Assembly: GCA_964615935.1 (NCBI GenBank)
Contig: CAZTTG010000077.1
Coordinates: 1-30,933, forward strand
Direction of reading: 5' to 3'
Source: CAZTTG01 sp964615935
GTDB lineage: Bacteria > Planctomycetota > UBA1135 > GCA-002686595
Length of the DNA: 30,933 nt
In this document: one piece after another, positions 22,265 to 28,966 of the stretch
Numbering within the stretch: position 1 is the first letter of the stretch
How the letters are laid out: every line of letters starts with the position of its first letter
Notes under the pieces: generated by a model
What the model saw: only the letters and a program-made list of their open reading frames with translations
The model's database searches: none
What the model was told of the DNA's origin: nothing
Made by a program: the position numbers and the translations under genes

Positions 22265-24010
22265 TTGTCGAAGGCCCAGCCCGAACCCAGGTGGCGACGC
22301 CGGGCCCTGGCGCTCCTGGTCCTCCTCGCCGCTCCCTTCTTCCTGCGCCTGTGGCCGGTGGACCACGGCCTGCCGCGCGGCTACGTGCCCGACACCCACG
22401 CGGTGCGCTGCGCCCTGGGCATGGCGCGCGACCGCGACCCGATCCCGCCGGCGGGGCGATACTCGACCTATCCCTACCTGATGCCCTACATGCTGCTGCC
22501 GGTCTACGCCGCGCAGTACGCCGGCGGCCGCGCGGCGGGCAGGTGGGCGGGGGCCGAGGAGTTCGGGATGCGGGCCATGCAGGACCCGGGCCTGGTGCAG
22601 CTCCCCGCGCGGATCCTGGTGGCCGTCCTGGGGGCGCTCACGGCCTGGGCCGTCTTCCGCGGCGCGCGCGCCGCGGGCCTTTCCGGCGGCGCCTGGGTGG
22701 CGGCCTGGATGGCGGCCACCGGTCTCCTTCACGTTCAGTTCTCGACCCACGAGCGGCCCTGGGTTCCGATGCTCTTCTTCGGGGCGCTCTCGCTCTGGGC
22801 GGCGGCCCTGCACGCGCGCGACGGTCGAACGCGGCACCTGGTGCTGGCCGGCCTGGCGGCGGGGCTCTCCTTCGCCTGTCACCAGGCGGGCCTGGTGATG
22901 CTGGGCGCCTGCGGTCTGGCGTGGCTCCTGGGCCCGACCGGCTGGAGGGGCCGCGCGCTCGGCGGTCGAATCAAGGTGGGCGTCGCGTGCGTCGCGCTCT
23001 TCGCCCTGGTGGCCCTGGTCGTGGGCTATCCCTACTACCTGCGCCACGGCGGCGTGGCGCCCGAGGCGGTGATCGGCGGCGAGCAGGCGGCGGGGAAGTT
23101 CCAGGTCGGCGGGCAGTCCATCCGCTTCGAGGTCTCGCTGGCCTCCCTGAGCAAGCTCTCGCGGGCGCTCGTCGGCTACGACCCGGCGCTGGTCGTCCTG
23201 GGCCTGCTGGGCCTGATCCCCGCCCTGAGCCGGCGGGGCACGCGCTTCGCCGCGCTGTTCCTGTTGGCCTACGCGGCCTTCTTCATGACCAACGTGAACC
23301 CTCACGTGCGCTACCTCTTGCCGCTGACGGTGCTCCTGGCCTGGCCGGCGGGCCTGGGGGCGCAGCAGCTCTCGCGCACGCGGCCGGGGCTGGCCGTGCT
23401 GGGTCTGCTCCTGGTGCTGCCGCTGATCCAGTCCCTGCGCCTGGGTCAGGTGCTGAACCGACCGGACTCGAGGGTCGAGGGTGAGGAGCAGCTCGCCGCC
23501 CTTCCCGAGGGCTCGCTGGTGGCGGTGGATCACTACGGCCCGGTGGTGGACCTCTCGCTGGCCTCGCTCGAGCGCCTCGCCACCTATCGCGAGCTGCGCG
23601 TGCGCGAGCGGAACCGCCTCGAGCTGTTGCGGGGCGGCCACCTGCCCGAGGAGATGCTGGGCCTGGACGTCCTGCCGGTGGAGGACGTCCTCGAGTTCGA
23701 TCCGGAGACCAACGAGTACGGGGTGCGCGCCGCCCTGCGCCACCTCGGCGCCACCCCGGGCGAGCTTTTCGCCAGCCAGGGCGCCACGCACCTCATGCTG
23801 GTCGACCGCCGCCCCGGCGACGGCGAGCCCCCGCGCCTGGCGCACCTGGTCGAGGGCGCCGCGCCCATCGCCATCGTCAATCCCTCGAGGGATCCCCGCC
23901 GCCCGACGCGCGAGGCGTTGCTGCCCACCGACATGGACTTCCCCCTGGCGGGGCTGTGGACGGTGGATCGGCCCGGGCCGCGGATGGAGCTGTACGAGCT
24001 GAGACGATGA
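22265..24010 (+). CDS. GT39/ArnT-like integral membrane glycosyltransferase
   Basis: A 581-residue protein starting at TTG 22265, only 7 nt after rho. A short basic N-terminus is followed by a first membrane helix (ALALLVLLAAPFFLRLW) and the loop LPRGYVPDTHAV, where GT-C enzymes keep their catalytic acidic residue. About ten further hydrophobic segments extend to residue 400 (AGLVMLGACGLAWLLG, VACVALFALVALVVGYPYYL, LGLLLVLPLIQSL). The last 180 residues form a soluble, probably periplasmic domain. GT-C enzymes use polyprenyl-phosphate sugars to glycosylate proteins or lipids at the outer face of the membrane. The substrate cannot be predicted. It converges with the next gene across 48 bp. Confidence 0.82.
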   Translation: MSKAQPEPRWRRRALALLVLLAAPFFLRLWPVDHGLPRGYVPDTHAVRCALGMARDRDPIPPAGRYSTYPYLMPYMLLPVYAAQYAGGRAAGRWAGAEEFGMRAMQDPGLVQLPARILVAVLGALTAWAVFRGARAAGLSGGAWVAAWMAATGLLHVQFSTHERPWVPMLFFGALSLWAAALHARDGRTRHLVLAGLAAGLSFACHQAGLVMLGACGLAWLLGPTGWRGRALGGRIKVGVACVALFALVALVVGYPYYLRHGGVAPEAVIGGEQAAGKFQVGGQSIRFEVSLASLSKLSRALVGYDPALVVLGLLGLIPALSRRGTRFAALFLLAYAAFFMTNVNPHVRYLLPLTVLLAWPAGLGAQQLSRTRPGLAVLGLLLVLPLIQSLRLGQVLNRPDSRVEGEEQLAALPEGSLVAVDHYGPVVDLSLASLERLATYRELRVRERNRLELLRGGHLPEEMLGLDVLPVEDVLEFDPETNEYGVRAALRHLGATPGELFASQGATHLMLVDRRPGDGEPPRLAHLVEGAAPIAIVNPSRDPRRPTREALLPTDMDFPLAGLWTVDRPGPRMELYELRR

Positions 24011-24058
24011 ACGAGCGAGCGGCGGTGTGGCTGCCGGCTCACCCTCGGCGGCCTCTCG

Positions 24059-25819
24059 TCACCTGCTCGCGAGCCGAGCACGCCCCAACCCGCGAACGAT
24101 GCGATCCACTACCTGCTGGGCCTGCGCGCCAAGCTCGCCGTCGCCGGCCAGGAGGCGGGCCCTCACCGCCTCGGCTGCCGCTCGCTGCATGCTGGCCGCG
24201 TCCTCATGCTCCTCGGCCGCGGTGAGCGCCGAGCGCGCTACCCGCATCGGGACCTCGGCGATCGCCGCCGAAATCCTGGCGACCACCGCCTCCGAGCAGG
24301 CGCGCTCGAGGTCGGTGTAGCTCTTCAGTTGCTTGGGATCGGACTGGATGCCGGTGCCTGAGAGAACGACGATCTCACGGTCGGAATCGCGCGACTCCTC
24401 CTCGATGAACCAGTGGTCGACCTGCCGGCCGGCGTGCAGATCGGTGAGGGTGAGCTCCACCTGGATTCCAACCCAGCGCGACCATTCAATGACCTGGTAG
24501 TTGGTCGTCTTCGCCACCGTCTTCTCCATGTCACCGAAGAGGCCCAGGGTATTGAAGGCGATGAGCTGCTCGACGGCTCCGGAGTTGACCTTGTGGCGGG
24601 CCGTGCGGCTGTCGGTCTTGCGCTCGTCATTCTCGTCGCGGATCCAGTCGATCAGGTTCACGATCACGGCATGCGTGCAGTCGTCGGCCTTGGCCAGATC
24701 CAGGAGGATCCCCTGCGGAGAGAGGGTCCGTCGGGACGAGGGCGCAGCCAGCTCGGCCTCGCTCGTGGTCCGAATCGTGAAGCCCAGCTGGTTGCTGTCT
24801 CGACCCAGGATCTCCAGGCCCCGGGCGAGCAGCACGTCGGCCTTCCCGCCGCCCAGGGCTCCGACCAGAATGCGCGGCCAGTGGCGATTGCGGAGCAGAA
24901 CCCCGAGCTCGTCCAGGGAGGCTTCCGCCTCGCAGCGAACGCCCACGGAGTCCAGGAAGGCGCAGTGCGCCCAGGCCTCCTCGAGCGCCTGCGCGCGACT
25001 GGCCTCGATGAGCAGGGAAGTATGGGCGTCGATGAGCTCCTCTCGCATTGTGCGCGCCCGGGCAACGAGCTCCCGGATCGGCTCGCTGCCATCCTCCAGG
25101 GTCGAGAAGAGGGGCTCCGCCTCGAGGCCCCGGAGCGGGTCCACCACGTGGTGATGGTCGCCAGCATCTCCGACCTCGCGCTCCAGACCCTGGAGTGCCT
25201 CCGCGATCGCGATCAGCGAGGCGCCTTCCCTTGCGCCTGGCTGATAGGAGCACGCCCGGCTCCCCGCGGTCCACGCTGAAGCGAAGTCGCCTGTGCGCAG
25301 GAGGGTCACAGCATCGCCTCGAAGGCGCTGGCCCTGACAAGAACGCTCGGCCGAGTAGGCGGCGAGCTGCTCATCGGCCAGGCGCACCAGCCCGGCCGCC
25401 CGGGCCATGAGCTCCGGGCGGCCGGCGGAAGCCCGGCTCTCGGGCAGCGGATCGGAGAGCAGGTCGAGGGACTCTGCACCGTCTGAGCGGACCGATTGGG
25501 CGAGGCTCTCGCCCTGCTCCAGCTCGAGGGGCGACAGCCCATCCGGGTCGGGCATGGCAGGAGCGTCCTGATCGGCCCGCTGCAGCAGAAGGCCGGCCAG
25601 CCTGGGGCGAGCCCGGGAGGCGGACGACGTCCCCACAGCGCAGCGGAAGTGGTGAATCGCGTCGTCGAGCTCCCCGCGCTCCTCTGCCCTCACTCCCAGG
25701 GCGTAGCTGGAGCGCGTCGTCGAGCAGGCTGCCGTCAGCATGGCGAGGGCAGCGCCTATGAGCAGTGAAGCGCTCGGGAGGAAACCGGAAAGTGAGGTGT
25801 GGTGGTGCGACATCTTCAT
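24059..25819 (-). CDS. Large lipoprotein of unknown function, last gene of the surface cluster
   Basis: A 586-residue protein with a lipoprotein signal peptide (lipobox LTAAC, Cys32). A TPR-like start follows (SYALGVRAEERGELDDAIHHF). Most of the rest is alpha-helical and Ala-rich to about residue 310. A second part (about 320-540) has strand-helix patterning: ILVGALGGGKADVLLARGLE, VELTLTDLHAGRQVDHWFIE and EAVVARISAAIAEVP. The 'strand - DLHAGRQ - strand' then terminal helix pattern is loosely like CsgG-type outer membrane lipoproteins; I would not rely on that. I do not recognise the family. It lies 69 nt after the cohesin-like gene on the same strand and may be co-transcribed. A weak AGGG precedes the start. 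Confidence 0.75.
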   Translation of the reverse strand: MKMSHHHTSLSGFLPSASLLIGAALAMLTAACSTTRSSYALGVRAEERGELDDAIHHFRCAVGTSSASRARPRLAGLLLQRADQDAPAMPDPDGLSPLELEQGESLAQSVRSDGAESLDLLSDPLPESRASAGRPELMARAAGLVRLADEQLAAYSAERSCQGQRLRGDAVTLLRTGDFASAWTAGSRACSYQPGAREGASLIAIAEALQGLEREVGDAGDHHHVVDPLRGLEAEPLFSTLEDGSEPIRELVARARTMREELIDAHTSLLIEASRAQALEEAWAHCAFLDSVGVRCEAEASLDELGVLLRNRHWPRILVGALGGGKADVLLARGLEILGRDSNQLGFTIRTTSEAELAAPSSRRTLSPQGILLDLAKADDCTHAVIVNLIDWIRDENDERKTDSRTARHKVNSGAVEQLIAFNTLGLFGDMEKTVAKTTNYQVIEWSRWVGIQVELTLTDLHAGRQVDHWFIEEESRDSDREIVVLSGTGIQSDPKQLKSYTDLERACSEAVVARISAAIAEVPMRVARSALTAAEEHEDAASMQRAAAEAVRARLLAGDGELGAQAQQVVDRIVRGLGRARLASR

Positions 25820-25888
25820 CTACCCTGGCAAGGACCCGGGTGATGCTGGGCACCCAGGTCGGTGAGCACCGGAAGGGCGGCAGGTGGC

Positions 25889-26461
25889 CTAGCCCTGCAA
25901 CTGGACATCGAAGGAAGTGGCACAGGTATAGGAGGTGGAGGGCAGCTCGATCGCATAGCCCCCCGCCGTATCTCGACGGTACAGACGCATGCCATCCACC
26001 TCGAGGTTCAAGATCACGGTCTCGCCAGCGGGTGGAGGCGGGGCCTCGAGATAGAGAGTCAGCACCGTGATCGGGTCCATGCCGGTGAAGGGCACCGACG
26101 TAGGGGGTATGCCTGCCCCGATGCACAGCACGGACGGCAGGCCCTGCACGAAGCCCGCGGCGAACTGGCCATTCGAGAAGAAGGGACCGATGCTGGAGGA
26201 TGACGCTTGATACGCGAGTGCAGTGGCAGGGTCTCCTCGCAGACTGAAGGCCATTCCGCTGACACCAAGGGTTCCCAGCTCGCTGGCTTCGAGGACGACC
26301 TCGAAGTGGCCGCCTCCACGGTCGATTCCGCGGAACTCGAGGTCGTTCGTGGCCGATCCGGGAGGACCCGTTCCACCGTCTCCTCCGCCTCCGCCGCAAC
26401 CGGCCGCAATGGCCGTCAATGCGGTCAAGAGCCGTGAGACGCGAGAGAGTTTCTGGCTCAT
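25889..26461 (-). CDS. Cohesin-like lipoprotein
   Basis: A 190-residue protein. The ATG at 26461 overlaps the upstream dockerin gene's stop (ATGA), with GGGGAG about 8 nt before it. A lipoprotein signal ends at AIAAGC, Cys22, and a Gly-rich tether follows (about 23-36). The remaining domain (about 38-170) has a cohesin-type strand pattern: FEVVLEASELGTLGVSGMAF, then DPATALAYQ, then GPFFSNGQFAAGFVQG, and TVLTLYLEAPPPPAGETVIL near the end. In known cohesins, similar elements are the 'GIAGFxF-DP-L' strands and the 'LATITFKV' strand. The match is by pattern only and is my inference. Its placement next to a dockerin protein strengthens it. It would be membrane-anchored and face outward. Confidence 0.65.
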   Translation of the reverse strand: MSQKLSRVSRLLTALTAIAAGCGGGGGDGGTGPPGSATNDLEFRGIDRGGGHFEVVLEASELGTLGVSGMAFSLRGDPATALAYQASSSSIGPFFSNGQFAAGFVQGLPSVLCIGAGIPPTSVPFTGMDPITVLTLYLEAPPPPAGETVILNLEVDGMRLYRRDTAGGYAIELPSTSYTCATSFDVQLQG

Positions 26462-27318
26462 GATGTGCTCCCCAGATACGCGATGACGACCTCGACATCG
26501 CTCTGGTCCACGATCATGTCTCCATTGATGTCGGCAGCGGCGTTGTGCCCCGGCGCAGAGCCGACGCCCAGGGCGAACAGGGCGTCAATGAGGTCAAGGC
26601 CGTCCGTGATTCCATTACCATTGACATCGCCGGTGGCCTGCCCGGCAGTCGTCACGAACATGATCCGCGGGGCTGGGGCACTGTGTACGCCCGAGGTGTT
26701 CGTTGCCTCCACCGTGGCGTACTGCTTCCTGCCCGGAGCAAGGCCGTCGAGGGGATGGGAGGCGGTCGTCCCACCGGCGACGTACAGGGTTGCCGTCGGG
26801 TCCGCCGCATTCCAGGCCTCGTAGACCTTGATCTCGTACCCGTCCACGAGCCCGAGGTGGGTGTCGACGGACTCCGTCCACCGTACGAGCACCGAAGTCG
26901 GACTGTGGAGCTCCGCGAAGAAGAGCTGGGTGGGTGGCGCGAGGAGGAACTCGAACTCGTCCGTCAGGAAGTTGAACGATGTGACGAAGCTCTTGGACTT
27001 GGTCTGACCGCCGACGGGATTGGCGACAGTGGGTTGGGCACGATACTGACCGCCGGCCGGCCGCGTATCCTCGGCTTGTACCCAGGTCCACTCCGGAATC
27101 TCATAGGACCCCGATGCCGGCCGCTGAAGGGCGATGGCAGCTGATGGGGCAGGGCCTGCCAGGGCCAGGCATGCGACCATGGAGACTGCCCGGCGAAGTA
27201 GCCCAGGCTCGACAGGCTCCTTGGGCGTTGGGGTCATTGCCGACGCCGTCGCCTCGAGCGCTGTCAGGCAGCGCTCGGCCGGTCGTTGGAGCCCATTGGA
27301 TGCTCTTCCGCCCTTCAT
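26458..27318 (-). CDS. Secreted fibronectin-III protein with C-terminal type I dockerin
   Basis: A 286-residue protein. ATG 27318 overlaps the collagen-like gene's stop (ATGA) and has GAGGAGG 8-9 nt upstream. A signal sequence follows a long N-region (about 40-65, LLRRAVSMVACLALAGPAPS). An in-frame ATG at 27237 would give a shorter one. A fibronectin type III domain spans about 128-225 (PPTQLFFAELHSPTSVLVRW, VDGYEIKVYE, QYATVEATNTSG). The C-terminus (230-286) is a dockerin with two calcium loops: D231, N233, N235, D239, D242 and D263, N265, D267, D271, D274. Each loop is followed by a helix (LIDALFALG, VEVVIAYLG). Dockerins plug into cohesins, and the next gene encodes a cohesin-like lipoprotein. 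There is no catalytic domain. Confidence 0.88.
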   Translation of the reverse strand: MKGGRASNGLQRPAERCLTALEATASAMTPTPKEPVEPGLLRRAVSMVACLALAGPAPSAAIALQRPASGSYEIPEWTWVQAEDTRPAGGQYRAQPTVANPVGGQTKSKSFVTSFNFLTDEFEFLLAPPTQLFFAELHSPTSVLVRWTESVDTHLGLVDGYEIKVYEAWNAADPTATLYVAGGTTASHPLDGLAPGRKQYATVEATNTSGVHSAPAPRIMFVTTAGQATGDVNGNGITDGLDLIDALFALGVGSAPGHNAAADINGDMIVDQSDVEVVIAYLGSTS

Positions 27319-28820
27319 CGGACGTGTCCTCCTCGCGCCTCCTCGGCCCTGATAGCAGCGTCGGCGATCTCCTCGACGGTCGGTTCGCGGAGCGTCCAGC
27401 CCAGCCGGAAGGCGGTCTCGAGGTTGGGGGTGTAGTCGCTGTTGAGGGTGCCGTTCTGCACCATTATGTCGCGCAGTTCCCTCGGGAATTGGTGACCGTA
27501 CTCCAGCCCGACAATCTCGGGGCGGATCATCATGTTCGGCGCATAAGGGGTGTAGTCCGTGAACCCACGGCGCACGCCATTGACGAAGTAGTCGAGCTCG
27601 ACGTCGGCATCGCCGATGACCACGATGCGGTCGCGCGTCTTGAGCGTGACGGCCAGCACGGCGAGCTGCCGCGGGGTTACCTGGACGGTGATGCCGTCCT
27701 CCTCGGTCACCAGCTGCCACTCCTCGGGGATGTTGATCTCGGCGATCCCATTCACGAGTTGGGTGCTCCCGCGGAAGTATGTTCCGTTCTCGTTGCCTTC
27801 CAGGCAGACGAACATCACCACCTGACTGGGGTCGTATGGGTGAGGTTGGACGAAGTACTTCGTCCCGGTGGCGCCGATGTCCCCGAAGGCGTAGATGGGC
27901 CATCGATTGGATGAGCCTCCTCCGCTGAGACTGTGGGAGCCCGAGATGCCGGCGTAGCCGGTACTGCCCCCTTCCCCCCACACGGCGTGGCCGCCAAGGC
28001 CCCTCGCGTAGACCGCATTGCTGCCACTCCCGCTTCCGCCCTGGAACCAGCCGGCCTTGGCGTTTCCAGAGCCGGTTGCGCGCATCGCGTAGCTCCAGGA
28101 CGATGAGCCGTTGAAGTGGGTTGGGCTCCCGCTCACCGTGCCCCCGTTCCAGGGCGGGCCGGGATCGCCCGGGTCGCCCTTGTCGCCCGGGTCGCCCTTC
28201 GGGCCCTGAGGCCCGGTCGGACCCGTGTCCCCCTTTGGGCCCTTGTCGCCCGGGTCGCCCTTGTCGCCCGGGTCGCCCTTCGGGCCCTGAGGCCCGGTCG
28301 GACCCGTGTCCCCCTTTGGGCCCTTGTCGCCCGGGTCGCCCTTCGGGCCCTGAGGCCCGGTCGGACCCGGAGGGCCCGTAGGACCCGCGGGCCCTTGGGT
28401 CCCCGTGGGCCCCGTGGGTCCGGCGGGCCCGTAGGGAATCAGTGCGATGCGGGGGGTGAGTTTCTCGCCTTCGACCGCGATCTCGAGGTACTTGGTCTGG
28501 CCCTCGAAGATCGAGGGCCCCAGGGGGTCCTGCGCGGTCCCCAGGACCAGGGAGACGACCCCGCTCAGGTCCGGGGTCACGATCTGGTGATGAGGCCACC
28601 CGCTGGAGGGCCATAGGATCGATGTACTGTAGTCATCGTCGTACACGGCAACGGCCAGGTTCACGGGGGCCGTCACCGGAGCGGACGTGGCCGAGTCCCT
28701 GAGCTTGAACTGCACGTGGACCTGGTCCTGGGCCCGGCTCGGCTGGCAGAGCACGAGGCCCGCCAGCAATGCCAAGGGAGAGAGAGGGAAGGTGTTCTTC
28801 AGGAGAGCTCCTTTACACAT
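27315..28820 (-). CDS. Secreted collagen-like protein (31 Gly-X-Y triplets) with C-terminal FVCLEGNE-type domain
   Basis: A 501-residue protein from ATG 28820. A signal peptide ends near SRAQ (about 31). An N-terminal domain covers about 32-130. An uninterrupted collagen stretch (131-223) is rich in GPKGDT, GDPGDK and GPTGPQ, the charged triplets that stabilise bacterial triple helices without hydroxyproline. A Gly/Ser-rich segment follows. The C-terminal domain (about 310-450) has KYFVQPHPYDP, FVCLEGNENGTYFRG and VTPRQLAVLAV, a pattern I remember from planctomycete secreted proteins. ATG 28820 has no ribosome site, whereas AAAGGAG lies 5 nt before an in-frame CTG (28802-28800). Starting there gives a signal peptide beginning (M)KNTFPLSPLALL, so a CTG start is possible. 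It should trimerise into a rod. Confidence 0.88.
   Translation of the reverse strand: MCKGALLKNTFPLSPLALLAGLVLCQPSRAQDQVHVQFKLRDSATSAPVTAPVNLAVAVYDDDYSTSILWPSSGWPHHQIVTPDLSGVVSLVLGTAQDPLGPSIFEGQTKYLEIAVEGEKLTPRIALIPYGPAGPTGPTGTQGPAGPTGPPGPTGPQGPKGDPGDKGPKGDTGPTGPQGPKGDPGDKGDPGDKGPKGDTGPTGPQGPKGDPGDKGDPGDPGPPWNGGTVSGSPTHFNGSSSWSYAMRATGSGNAKAGWFQGGSGSGSNAVYARGLGGHAVWGEGGSTGYAGISGSHSLSGGGSSNRWPIYAFGDIGATGTKYFVQPHPYDPSQVVMFVCLEGNENGTYFRGSTQLVNGIAEINIPEEWQLVTEEDGITVQVTPRQLAVLAVTLKTRDRIVVIGDADVELDYFVNGVRRGFTDYTPYAPNMMIRPEIVGLEYGHQFPRELRDIMVQNGTLNSDYTPNLETAFRLGWTLREPTVEEIADAAIRAEEARGGHVR
28152..28430 (-). repeat. Collagen-coding tandem repeats, 63- and 81-bp units
   Basis: The same block (CTTCGGGCCCTGAGGCCC on the plus strand) recurs at 28197, 28278 and 28341, with spacings of 81 and 63 bp (27 and 21 codons). 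The two unit sizes differ by 18 bp, one GDPGDK. The near-identity in DNA points to recent expansion or contraction by slippage or recombination. Confidence 0.85.
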
Positions 28821-28879
28821 CTGCGTGGTACGGGGTCTTCCGAGGGGGTAGTCGCAGATGTCGCCGCCTGCGTTCGCGG

Positions 28880-28898
28880 AATCCGGGAATCCCGGGTT
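28880..28898. promoter_or_regulatory. Near-perfect 19-bp palindrome upstream of the collagen-dockerin-cohesin genes
   Basis: AATCCGGGA-A-TCCCGGGTT, 8 of 9 dyad positions matching. It lies in the 146-bp gap between the kinase stop and the collagen-like gene, about 60 nt before the start codon. An operator for the cluster is possible. No clear -35/-10 pair is visible near it. Confidence 0.35.
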
Positions 28899-28966
28899 GA
28901 GGCGCTCTGGCGGCTCCCTCGTCCCGGGCGAGCCCCCTTGGGGAGGTCGTCGGGCGCACCCAACCG

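Noticed and set aside
28152..28430. Non-coding tandem repeat or minisatellite
   Set aside because: The repeats are in frame throughout and encode uninterrupted Gly-X-Y triplets, so they are part of the collagen-like gene.
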